Shown here: in pieces, positions 22,345-33,166 of the stretch
How positions within the stretch are numbered: the stretch's first letter is position 1
How the letters are laid out: each line of letters starts with the position of its first letter
Assembly (NCBI RefSeq): GCF_030272615.1
Contig: NC_081412.1
Span: 695,402,083 to 695,466,082, forward strand
Reading direction: 5' to 3'
DNA length: 64,000 nucleotides
Origin: Cryptomeria japonica
Taxonomy: Eukaryota; Streptophyta; Pinopsida; Cupressales; Cupressaceae
The notes under the pieces: model-generated
What the model was told of the DNA's origin: nothing
Databases searched by the model: none
Seen by the model: the letters and a program-made list of their open reading frames with translations, nothing else
Program-made: the position numbers and the translations under genes

Positions 22345-25300
22345 AATTAAAATCTCATTTGCATTTAAATAAATCTAAATTTATTTATAAATCCCCCCAC
22401 TTGCAAAATCCTACAAATGCAAATTGTAACCAAATTAAAATAAAGCGATTTATTTTAATTAATTCTATTTTCCCTCACCCACTTGCATTTTCCTACATCT
22501 CCCACTTGCATCCTAAATCCTATTCCTAATTTCTTCTAGACCCTTCTAATCACTTCTAAATTAACCTAACCCATCTTCTAAACTTTGTCACATCCCTAAA
22601 CAAAGGGAAGTCACTTCTCAAACCCTTAAAGTCTTTGATAACCATTAAAGGCTTGAAGTCTTCAACCACTTAATTTTCCAAAGTCTCCCAAAACATTAAT
22701 GGTTAATTCAACCCTCTTACGTGGTTAGAGACTTTTTGCCTAACTTAACCTTCATCCAACCCAAGGGTCTCATCAAGCCTTTAATGCTTTGACCATGATT
22801 ATCTCTTAATCATTTGCACAAGAGTTTATCCTTGGATTAACTCTTAATCCAATGGGTAATCTTAACTTAAGCTTGACCCTTACCCTCTAGATAACCATGA
22901 GGTCTTCTCAGGCATTTAATGGCTCCAACCCCTTTTCTCAACCAATCTTATGTTGACATTTGTCACCATTTCATTAGTGCCAAATTGAAAACATGGATTC
23001 CCAACTTTCAATCTTGGCCCTTGTTAAGATTATCCAATCTTGACCATCCATTGCCTTGTTTTCCCTATAAATAGAGCCCATTCCTTCTTCAAAAAAATCA
23101 AGTCTTTGTGCATCAAACTTATAGTCTCATAATATTAAGCATATTATCTCTCTTTGATAGAATAGCATGTTAGATCATTTTGATAGCATTCCAATCTTAG
23201 ATATATTATGTTAGCTTCATCTTAGTATCATTTTCATACTAGTTCAAGCTTCATATCAATATCTTGCATCCTGTCATCATCTAGTTTCATATCTAAATCA
23301 TAACTAGGATCTTGGTTGCATTCCATTTAGATCTTAGAATCATTTTAATCTCGTTCTTTAGGTTGTCATCTTAAAGAATCAAGTGCTCTTCCAAGCTGAG
23401 AGCCACCTTGAATCTTGAAGATCCTTGGAGATAGAGGAGCATGGAATGATATTAAAGAGTTTAGATTCTTTTTAACTTGCTTTGTTTGGATTTCTAACCT
23501 CTAATGCAATGTGTCATGTGTGTGTTTGAATTGTTTTCTCCTCTTGTAGGTTGATACCACATTTTTGACATATAGCAACTTGTCATAATTTGTGCATAAT
23601 TTGTCATACACCTTGCATAGAAAATGTCACACATTTGTCATAATTTTGCCATTCTTGATTTGAATTTCCTTTCAAATCTCTTCATGCTAATCTTTTGCTC
23701 TCTCCAATTTGTCTAAAAATTGGATGATTTTCTTCAATGAAAGGGGAATCAATCACATTTTTGAGTAACCTTATGCTGCGAATTTCATCTCTCAACAACT
23801 TGCTTTCCACTTGCATTTTGCACTTGTAGGTAGGATCCACATCAAATTCGAAGGTGAAAGAAGAACAATGGAGCCACATGAAGGAGGTATCTATGTTGGT
23901 TTGCTTCGATTTCATTTGATTTGAATATCTTGTCTTTATGTCTTCATTGATTGGATTTAGGATTGCTTTCATAGCAGCTTTAGGTTTTGTGGTTGTCCTA
24001 ATTGCTATTGTTTTGATGATTTTCAATTTCCTGATCTACAGTTATTAAGTGGATTAAATGTTATAATCTGTTAACAACTGATTCACCCCCCCTCTCAGTG
24101 GTTCGCCAGTTATCCTAACATTGTGAACAACATAATGTAGTTTCCCTATCATAGACCTATACTCCTTTTCATTTACTGATGCAGAATCATCATCCTTAGA
24201 TAATTTACAACCTGTAACCATTGGTGTTCCAACTAGTTTACAATCTCCCATTCCAAATATCTTCAATACTTCTTTCACATACTTGGACTGTGTGATAAAG
24301 ATACCATTCTTCATATGTTTAATTTTTAAACCTATAAAGAATTTTATCTCTCCTACCAGAGACATCTCAAATTCACTTTTCATCTCATTAGAAAAGTAAT
24401 CACACATGTCATCATTGCCTCCAAAAATAATATCATCCAAAAATACCTCACTAACCAATATCTTATCTCCTTCGGTCTTGAGATATATATTGTTGTCTTC
24501 ACTAGTTCTCTGAAAACCTATCTTCACCAAGTGAGAATGTAATCTTTCATACCATGCCCTAGGTGCTTACTTCAAACCATATAGTGCCTTGTGTAGTTTC
24601 CACACCATATCCTTTTCTTCAGTCAAAGCATAACCATCTATCTATTCAATGTAGACTTCCTCTTCGAGTATTCCATTTAGAAATGCTGACTTCACATCGA
24701 TCTGATATACTTTGAATCCTCTATATGCTGCAAATGCAAGTAGAGTCCTAACACCTTCCAATCTTGCAAATGTTACAAATGTCTCACCATAGTCTTCACC
24801 TTCTTCTTATGCATAACCTTTGCATACCAGTCTGGCTTTATTTCTTACTACTACTCCATCTTCATTCAGTTTATTTCTAAATACCCATTTAGTACCTATT
24901 ACATTCTTGTTCTCCAGTCTGGGTATTAGTGTCCAAGTATTATTATTCTTAATCTATTCAAGTTCTTCTTCCATAGCCTTTATCTAGTGATCATCTCCAA
25001 AAGATTCATTTGTTGTTCTAGGCTCAATAGTGGAGATCATACAAGAATTCTCTCTTATTCTTTTTCTAGTCAACACACCAACATCTTTATCTCCAATAAT
25101 ATGATCAGGATTATGATTGAGTCTAACATATGTTGGAATAACATAGTCATGTTCTTCAGGTTCTTGTTCCTCTTCACCTTCTTCATCTTCTATAGAATCT
25201 ACCTGTTCAGGTTGAACTGGTGCTATAGTATTCGTTTCACCAACTTCAGGCTTCACTAGTTCTGATTCCAAAATCAGAATGTAAGGTTCATCTTCCTCCT

Positions 25301-25517
25301 CCTTACTGATTTCTCCTAAATCTTTAGGAAATTCATCCACTCGGACATTAGCACTTTCAATGATATTCTTTGTCTGGTTGTTGTAACAATTGTAGGCTTT
25401 GCTGTTGGTGGAGTAACCAAGAAATATGTCTTCATCACTCTTAGCATCAAACTTACCAACATAATCACCTATTTTAATAAAACATTTGCTACCAAAGATC
25501 TTAAAGTAAATGACATT
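22345..25517. repeat. Right copy of 3.4-kb duplicated block
   Basis: With 13494-13714 this repeats 2368-5755 in the same order: X LTR, end of Z (23580-24040), end of Y (24046-24120), copia-A integrase end and reverse transcriptase. By eye the copies differ by about 1-2 percent, unevenly: fewest changes in the X LTR, more in the copia-A part. Here the copia-A sequence continues without a break beyond 25517. Confidence 0.85.
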
Positions 25518-26300
25518 AAGTTATCTACCACACCAGTATTCATAAGGAGTTTTATCCTTACCTCTTTTAACCAATATCTGGTTCATTGTGTAGATAGTTG
25601 TGCTGACAAATTCTCTCTAGAATGTCTTAGCTACACCTCCTTGTATTAGCATAGTCCTAGCAGCTTCAACAACTGACCAGTTGTTCCTTTCTGCTACACC
25701 ATTCTTCTATGGTATCCTAGGTGCAGAAAGTTGCCTCTTAATTCTATTTTCTTCACAGTATCTAGTGAATTCCTCTTAAGTAAATTCACCACCTCGATTA
25801 GTTCTTAAGAACTTAAGCTTTCTTCCACTAAATTTTTCAACTAAGGCTTTGAATGCCTTAAACTTGCTAAAGGCTTCTATTTTGTCCTTGAAGAATGTGA
25901 CCCACATCATTCTTGAGAAATCATCAGTAAAGATCATAAAATACCAATCACCTTGAATACTCCTAGTCCTTATTGGTCCACAAAGGTCGGTATGAACCAA
26001 GTCTAGCAAATGTTCTATTGAGAAATATTTTCTCTTAAACGTTGAGGATGACATCTTCCCTAACTGACATTCCTTACACAAATCATTCACCGGTTTGTCC
26101 AACTAAGGTAAACCTCTTACTGATTTGGACATATTGACTTTTACAATGTTATCAATATTTACATGACAGAATCTCTGATACCAAAGCCAACTTTCAACTT
26201 TTGTAATTAAGCAATTGTTGACTTTAAAACTTAGGTGAAACAAGTTACCTTTTGTCTGCTTGCTAGTTGTAATCAGTTCACCTTTGCTTCCATATATTTT
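24121..26300 (-). pseudogene. copia-A integrase and reverse transcriptase
   Basis: On the minus strand, continuing in frame from the gag-protease frame: a GPRE/HHCC zinc domain with its first His changed (WYQRFCHVN), CKECQLGK, then the integrase core with VHTDLCGP (first Asp), LRTNRGGEFT (second Asp changed to Asn) and NGVAERNN (Glu). Then come TPYEYW, an acidic linker and reverse transcriptase with VFLDDIIFG, up to HYVVHN at the Y insertion. In-frame stops occur at expected Q or W sites (PxKNGVAERNN, TFxREF, YGLKxAPRAW). It is a dead copia polyprotein, order gag-PR-IN-RT. The remainder is at 1-120. Confidence 0.9.
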
Positions 26301-27599
26301 TCACATCCCATTCTTGAATTCCAGTGGATAACCTCTGTCATTGAGTTGAGCAATACTCAAAAGATTGTGTTTAAGTCTTTCAACCCAATAAATATCATCT
26401 GCACTACTCTTATCATTAAGAGAGATGGTTTCCTTTCCTTTTACCATGTAGGGTGAGTCATCCAGAAATCTCACAACACCTCCATCAAATTCCTTCAAAG
26501 TAATAAAATTACTCTGGTCACCGGTCATGTGGTGTGAACAACCACTATCTATAATCCAATCATTAGAACTATCCATGCGAGAGACTAATGCCTTCTGATC
26601 CGATGTCTCTTCTTTAATGGAAACAAAGACAATGTCCTCATTTTCATCTTCTTCAGATTCCTCATCTATAATTTCCCCATCCATTGTAATGAGACAATCT
26701 ATTTTACCTTTGCCTTTGTACTTCTTATACTTCTCATGATTTTTCTCATTGTCTCCATTTGGAAAGTTAGCAACAATATGTCCAATCTGGTTACATGAAA
26801 AACACTTCAAAGGTAATTTACCTCTATACTTACCAGTACCTCTGGGTAACTGCTTGGCCAACAATTCTTCAAGCTCAATCAAACTGTCTTCATCATCAAC
26901 CTCTCTGTTGGATCTAGACTCATGACTGTGACTAGCTTCTCTTCTTTTTCTTACCAGTGGGTTTGAAACTAAGGCTCTAAATGCAGATTTTGATCTCTGA
27001 ACACTTCCATCAAAACCATTTAATTCAAATGTAGTTAATTTACCAATGATGAAGTCAAGAGTTACCTTTGATTTATCAATATACTTGAGTTCCTGAATGG
27101 CTGCAACTCGGATAGTGTAGACTGGTAGAAGGGTTCTCAACACCTTGCTAACCACTATGGTACCCTCCACTATACCACCAACACTTTTGATCTCATCGGC
27201 TATCTCCTTGATCCTCTGACCATAGTGTTGAATGTTTTCACCTTCAGCCATCCGCATATCATCAAATTTACCTCTCAAACTCTCCTCTTTGGAAATCTTC
27301 ACATGCTCATCTCCACTATATATATCCTCAAGTTTCTTCCATACTTCAAAAGAAGTCTCCAAACCATGGACATCAACATACTCTGAATCAGACAAGGAAC
27401 TGATAATGGCCTCCAAAGCTTGATTATTCTCTTGTTGCTCCTTCTTTTGATCATCTGACAAAATCCCACTAGGCAAGTTATATTTAGTAACAATATGCTC
27501 CCAATATTGACTTCCTAAGCTCTTGATATAGATCTTCATCCTATCACTCCAGATTCTATAGTTTTCCCTATTGAATTTTGGACCTTCTTTCTTCATCAT
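26301..27599 (-). CDS. copia-A gag and protease
   Basis: 432 codons from an ATG about 60 bases after the primer-binding site. The N-terminal gag has NYRIWSDRMKIYIKSL, typical of copia gag, followed by the helical UBN2-like region. At residue about 262 is a CCHC knuckle, CFSCNQIGHIVANF, whose last Cys is replaced by Asn. At about 347 is DWIIDSGCSHHMTGD, the copia protease active site, intact. The frame ends at EFKNGM with a TGA, but integrase continues in the same frame, so this is the first part of a single polyprotein cut by a nonsense mutation. Confidence 0.85.
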   Translation of the reverse strand: MMKKEGPKFNRENYRIWSDRMKIYIKSLGSQYWEHIVTKYNLPSGILSDDQKKEQQENNQALEAIISSLSDSEYVDVHGLETSFEVWKKLEDIYSGDEHVKISKEESLRGKFDDMRMAEGENIQHYGQRIKEIADEIKSVGGIVEGTIVVSKVLRTLLPVYTIRVAAIQELKYIDKSKVTLDFIIGKLTTFELNGFDGSVQRSKSAFRALVSNPLVRKRREASHSHESRSNREVDDEDSLIELEELLAKQLPRGTGKYRGKLPLKCFSCNQIGHIVANFPNGDNEKNHEKYKKYKGKGKIDCLITMDGEIIDEESEEDENEDIVFVSIKEETSDQKALVSRMDSSNDWIIDSGCSHHMTGDQSNFITLKEFDGGVVRFLDDSPYMVKGKETISLNDKSSADDIYWVERLKHNLLSIAQLNDRGYPLEFKNGM

Positions 27600-27655
27600 G
27601 TTCTCCTAGATCTTTACCTTAAGTTGTTAGGCTTAAACACAAGAGGATATGAAAT

Positions 27656-27669
27656 GCTTTGATACAAAT
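27656..27669 (-). other. Primer-binding site of copia-A
   Basis: The minus strand reads TTTGTATCAAAGC, a one- or two-base variant of the TGGTATCAGAGC site for initiator Met tRNA, between the LTR end and gag ATG. Confidence 0.65.
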
Positions 27670-29040
27670 TGATGATATGATGAATCAATAAGGATCCAGT
27701 CAACTACTGAGAGGGGGGAGTGAATCAGTAGATAGAAAATAAACTAAACTTTCACCAAACTTAATCCCAACTCATAAAAAAGTTTCAAAACTAACTGGTT
27801 CAGATATTGTACCAAAAACTGCAACTACACTGTCAAGTTTACCGGTTGACTAGAATACCAATATAATAGTGTAATAGATCTGAAATTCACATACCATTTA
27901 ACCAAAACATCAAAGCACTTTAGTAACATTAGTAATAGCTCATTTTAGATCACTTCCGATCATCTAAATATATCTAAGTGGCTTTACCAGTTAAACATAT
28001 TAACCATATCAAAACATATAACCACAAAATCATTCACCACTTGACACAATGGTTTTTGGCGTGGAAAACCAAATGGGAAAACCACGGTGGGGATGAATAC
28101 CCATAAGTATTTTGAACTCTTCTAAAGTTTTCCCTATTAGGAGCCAAGCCTTGTTAGAAGATTTAAAAAGATGTCCTATTAGAAACAGATCCGGTTAAGG
28201 ACCACCCGGTTAAGGGATTGACTACAATACCCTGTTAAAGGAAATACCCTGTTAGGAGTAATCTTGATAGAGGATTTACAATCCAAGCTAATGGATCACC
28301 TAGTTAGAGGATTTAGAATGCACCAAGCCTGTTAAAGCTTACCCAGTTAAGGGATTTAATTGTTGTAATAGTTAGAGAACAACATGGTCTTTGTTGATCT
28401 GGTAATAGTACTACTCTGCTTAATTAGATCCATTTATGCTCCTATCTACCTTCACACATTCTGCAGATACTCCTTCTGGTTCGACAATCAATCACACTAC
28501 AACACTTAACCAAATTACCAACACTATTACAAAATAACTTATCGACCTTATAATAAATACAATAGGTTAGTAACACGACACAAAACCTAAGATCTCATAG
28601 AGATTACAAACATATCGGTTCAAACATGACTGTTGGATTACATAGAAATCAACAACATGTTGTTCAAGACAACTTCGACTACTCTTGGATCACTGCACAT
28701 TGGATCCTGTAACTCATCACACGTTATTCACTTCATGCTATGCATTGGTTCATTTCCAAGATAAAACAGTTATCCCTACATGCCAAAACCACTTTGAAAC
28801 TCATCATGTGCATCATGCATATGTGGAAAAATCATCTTTGATCACCATTCAATCATAGATCAACATAACCGATTCACCAAGCTCCATCGGTAAGGGTTCG
28901 ACATATCAACAAGTTAGTGTTACCGATTGATCTCCCTGCTTTAATAGTAATACCAGTTTCCTTCACTTCTCTACTACCTATTGTAATACATCTTCATTAC
29001 TAGTTTCTATTGACATCAATGCAATCCTCATGCAATGTCA
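27670..29040 (-). mobile_element. copia-A 5' LTR
   Basis: Plus-strand limits are TGATGATATGATG and GCAATGTCA. On the minus strand the start is TGACATTGCATGAGG, followed by TTGCATTGATGTCAATAG, similar to the start of solo LTR Y. It holds the CCCCACCGTGGTTTTCCC-type segment near 28090 shared by several copia LTRs here. It abuts copia-C coding sequence at 29048. The TSD cannot be checked because the other end is off the window. Confidence 0.7.
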
Positions 29041-30372
29041 ATAGGGGGTAACTCCTTTTCAATCTTGGACTAGTCATAAACCTACAGTTAAGCACTTTAG
29101 AGTGTTTGGTTCTCTTGCATGGGCCCACATTCCTATAGAGAAATGAAAGGCTATGGATCCATAGAGAAATCCTTACATATTTGTTGGATATCCAGATGAT
29201 TCCAAAGGGTATAGGCTTCTCCATCCCACTACTCATGAGTTGTTCATTGAGAGGAGTGTTTTTATAGGATATTTTTTCTAGTTGTTCTCATACCACTTCT
29301 CCATCCACTATCATATTGGAGAGATTACATCATGATGACACTTCTCCATAGGATCTTAATCCTCCTAATATTGATGAGGAATATTCTTCCTCCACTTTAG
29401 ATGGCAATGGTGATGATGAGTATTCACATTCCTCTAATATTCATCATTCAGAGGTTGATTATTCTCCCCTAAACTCTCCAGCCTTAATGCCTCTTTGGGC
29501 TTGATAAACATGAGAGTCAACATGAGATTGGCTTGGTGATCCATCAGATACTAGAAGAACAAGGTCACAATTTCAATAGGCTCAACATCTCTTCATTGGT
29601 TTTGTTTCTAATCCACATCCTTTTCAAGAAGCTTCAGGTGTTCCCAAGTGGGATGCTGCAATGCAAGAAGAGTTCAATTCCTTGGAAAGGAATCACACAT
29701 GGGATTTAGTTCATCTTCCTAATGGAAGGAAACTTGTTCAATGCAAAGGGATCTATCAAACACAATTTGCAGCAAATGGGTCAGTTGATAAGTATAAGGC
29801 TCGCTTGGTAGCAAAAGGATTTTCCCAAGTTCCAAGGATTGATTACTCTGAGACTTTTGTTCCAGTTGCTAAAATGAATTCCATTCGACTTGTCCTTGCT
29901 ATAGCTACATCTCATCATTGGGAAGTTCATCAGATGGATGTGAATAGTGCATTTCTTCATGGTGACCTTCGGGAGGAAATTTACATGGAGAAGCCACAAG
30001 GGTTTGTTCAGGATCCTTCACTTGTGTGTTGACTTCAAAAGTCTCTTTATGACCTCAAACAAGCTCCTCAAGCTTCGTATGCCACGATGGAGTCATTCCT
30101 TCTAATAGTTGGTTTCACTCAATGTCATTCTAATCCAAACATATACATTCTATAGTAGGATGATACTCTCACATTTTTAGTTCTCTATGTTTATGACTTT
30201 TGATCACAAGGAGTCACACATTCACCATCAAGGCAGTGAAAACTGCTCTACATGGTAGATTTATAATGTCAAACTTGGGTCTTCTGCATTACTTCTTGGG
30301 GATTGAGATCACTCAATATTCTTCAAGTATCTTCCTTGGACAACCCAAGTATGCACTTGATATTCTCTATAC
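29041..30372 (+). pseudogene. copia-C integrase end and reverse transcriptase
   Basis: Reading plus: TPFQSWTSHKPTVKHFRVFG (integrase C-terminal), YIFVGYPDDSKGYRL, then a linker. Reverse transcriptase starts at 29661 (MQEEFNSLERNHTWDLV) with KARLVAKGFSQ, DYSETFVPVAK and HQMDVNSAFLHGDL. The catalytic YVDD site near 30185 reads YVYDF then a stop, so activity is lost. It continues to LHYFLGIEITQ and PKYALDIL, where V interrupts it. Several TAG/TGA stops and a frameshift are present. The left part of this element was separated by copia-A and lies outside the window. Confidence 0.85.
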
Positions 30373-31089
30373 CATACTACATGCTACACATACTACATGC
30401 TACATACAACATACAACAAACAACAACATCTATACCTTCACATATAAGGATACAAACATCCTTACAACAAGGTATTAGTACTTGTTTTACATTACATTTA
30501 CAGCATTGCTCATTTCTTGGTTAATTCCAAAACCGGGGTTTGACCTAAAGGCAAACCCCTAATCCCTAACCCCCCAATCGTCTTCGCTTTTCTGTGTGTA
30601 GGTTGCAGGTATGCGGCTGAAATTGAAGATCTGGAATCCTTGTGCAGAGACGAACAGATCCCCCTTTGTTTCGCGGATTTTTCGGAGGACCGTGGCGCTC
30701 GGGCGCCATCTTCCTGACAACTTTTGCTCAAATTTGCAGGACAGCGCTGTATCGACATTTTACTGCTAATTCCAGGTCTGCAGCTTCATACTGTATTCCT
30801 ATCTCAGTTTATAAGCGAATCTTTCTCACTTTCTATGCATTCCTAGCTTAATTCTTCTATGCACATTCTTTACAAAAGAGGGTAGCCTTGCTTTCTTAAC
30901 CCTTGAAACACATTTAGCATCCAATCTTGCATTGTGTAGGATTGGATCTTGTGGGTTTCAACCCCTCTTTTGAATGTAAAGTCTCTCCCCTAAGTGAAAA
31001 CCATCAACCCTAGTGAATCTCCCTTCTCTCTCCTTGGAGTTGGAAGAGGGGAGAGCAACTAGGGTTCGATCGCGATTTTCCACTTTACA
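30373..31089 (+). mobile_element. V 5' LTR, 5'-truncated
   Basis: Matches 36913-37615, the second half of the 3' LTR; the first 520 bases, including its TATA box, are missing. At the break a 16-base unit (CATACTACATGCTACA) is doubled, so the exact edge is between 30373 and 30387. It ends CACTTTACA next to the primer-binding site. Confidence 0.8.
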
Positions 31090-31110
31090 TTTTGGTGAAC
31101 CCGACGTGAA
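31090..31110 (+). other. Primer-binding site of V
   Basis: TTTTGGTGAACCCGACGTGA follows the LTR end, the same as in W. Confidence 0.8.
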
Positions 31111-32269
31111 CATCCTTTCTGATTATTCATAGTTAGATCTGAAAATTGGATTCCTTGATTACATTTCCATGTTTGGTCTTTGGCAAAATTTTAGAGGTTA
31201 ATTGCATAAAAACCCTAAATTTTCTTTTTAAGTAATTAAACTTGTGAAATGTTTAATTGTTGATGCTTGTTTCAGATCTGCCCTTCTATTACAAATTATC
31301 AATTCATATTTGTGCTTTAATTTTGAAAATTAAGTGGTTAAGTGTCAAAACCCTAATTTTTGAAACCCTCTTGATTCAACCTTTGTCCGACAATTTCACT
31401 GATCAAAACATCTCCAAATCAGCTGTAACTTTGGATTCCGCAATAAAATCACAATATCTTTCATCCCTGAAAATTTGGAAAAAAGTTGTGAGGACCGTGT
31501 GCACTCCGAGCGCCATCGTCCCCTACATTTTCTCCGAAATTTCGGGAGCTAGATCTTACTGTATTTTCCTGCTAAAATCCAGAATTTTGGCTGATTTTAT
31601 CAAATCTAACACTTTCAAAATTACAGTCAAAGTTGGTCTAGGGATTGCTTGGATTAACGCTTCTAAACATTCAAAAATCATTGAAATTGAAATTTTGTGT
31701 CAAAATTGTGTTCTTACTATCCTAAATCTGAAAAGTGTGTTTGCATTCATTCGAAATTTCAGTGCTTTATTCAAATTCTTACAATTTGTGACTTTTGAAA
31801 TTAAGTGCTTAATTACAACAACTTTAATTTCCGCTTTCAAAATTGAATTTTGCGTGAAATTGAGTCAATTTTTAAATTTCAAAATTTGCATTGCTCTTGA
31901 CATTCCCTTTAAAATCATAAAATTCAAAATTTCAGTTTCCCTCTCTTTTTCAAAATTCAAATTTTGCATTTTTCGACAATCTTGGTAGGGTTCAATTTCG
32001 AGATTGCAACTTTAATTTGGCCTATCTACAGATCGTAAAATCACTCAATTTTTTCAGATTAGCTCTAAAATCATCATAAATTTCATCCTTGTGAATTTCG
32101 AAAAAAGTTGCTGGGACCGTGTGCACTCCGAAGCGCCACGGTCCCTGACATTTTTTCTGAAATTTCGGGAGATTGTCCTGATTGTATTTAATAGCTTAAA
32201 TCCAGAAGATTGGCTGATTTTACTGAAAATTGCTACCTCTAAAATCAAAATTTTCTCTCTCTCTAGTGC
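31111..32269 (+). other. V leader with duplicated GGACC module
   Basis: Leader of about 1.16 kb. Two diverged copies of a roughly 230-base segment (about 31400-31630 and 32030-32250) each contain GGACCGTGTGCACTCCGA, AGCGCCA, a GTCCC end and AAATTTCGGGAG. A 243-codon open frame at 31257-31988 overlaps the first copy but is F/I/K/S-rich and resembles no protein; I treat it as chance. Confidence 0.6.
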
Positions 32270-33166
32270 ATGAGTTTTACAACAATAAGCCCTACTTACA
32301 CTATTCCCGTTAGACGAAGCCATAGAATTAAGTCTTTTCGAGGTTTAATTACCGAGGAGATGGAACCTAATTTGAATAGCCTTTTTAACGAGGACATGGG
32401 TAATTCCTCTAATCCTCCTAATGATGAAGAAGCTCTCCATGAGGTTTCTGAAGAACAACTTTTGAAATTGGATAACCAATTTGATGATTTTCGACAATGG
32501 ATGTCTCAAGAATACCCTGATAGTCAAGCTCTTCCTTTAATTGAGGGTCTAAAATGTATGCTTCAAAGTGATAAGCATGGAATTGATATTTTGCATGGTA
32601 TTGCACACATTGTGGATTCGAATGTGATGCCTATGAAGAGTTGTGCTGAAAATTTGGGTTATACACAACCTCCTACTCAAGTCAATCATTCTATTCCTTT
32701 GATGACTTCTATTGCTAGCGTACCTACCTTTACATCAAACATAATGGCTACTTCTACACAAGACATTCCTCCTATGATCACCAGTCATTAGGGCAATCCT
32801 TCCTCTTCAATTAAACCTATTCCTTCATTTAATCTGACTTCTTCATTCATTCCTTCAATGAGTGTCCCTATTATATCTCCACAAATGAACATGACGCAAG
32901 GGGGTAATTCGTTTAATCATTCCATTCCTCCTTGTAGTGTTCCTCTTGTCCAATCATCTCCTATGACTAATTATCATAGAGTCCCACCACCTTACTCTTT
33001 ACCTTCTTTCAATAACATAACACCTCCATCTCAATCTAACACATCTAATATGAATTCTTCGACTGAAGCGACCATTAACAATCTTGCACAAACTGTCTCT
33101 TCTTTACAGCAACAAATTGCCTCTATGAATCAATCAAGTTTAGTGTGCCCACATTTGATGTTGTGA
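32270..33166 (+). pseudogene. V gag N-terminal region
   Basis: An ATG at 32270 begins MSFTTISPTYTIPVRRSHR. The frame has a TAG at 32789 (after MITSH), then continues in frame as a Ser/Pro/Asn-rich segment ending in an S-Q-Q-Q coiled-coil-like stretch (TVSSLQQQIASMNQ). About 33150 the frame shifts to the next one, where the gag capsid-like domain begins. Element U has a homologous start near 44605. The function is probably gag matrix-like; this is inferred from position. Confidence 0.65.

Larger units (their letters stand above)
13494..23574 (+). mobile_element. LTR of element X, right copy, split by W
   Basis: Own sequence is 13494-13714 and 22350-23574, together 1446 bp, equal to the left copy. 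W entered with TSD AATTA (13710-13714 and 22345-22349). After the LTR comes GCAAC and then Z, Y and copia-A sequence, as in the left copy. By eye the two LTR copies differ little after 22350 (about seven changes in 1.2 kb) and more in the first 220 bases. Confidence 0.8.

Noticed and set aside
31090-31110. tRNA-related sequence
   Set aside because: It is a primer-binding site complementary to a tRNA 3' end, not a tRNA gene.
31257-31988. 243-codon open frame in the V leader
   Set aside because: F/I/K/S-rich low-complexity product, overlaps a duplicated leader segment and has no counterpart in W or U.
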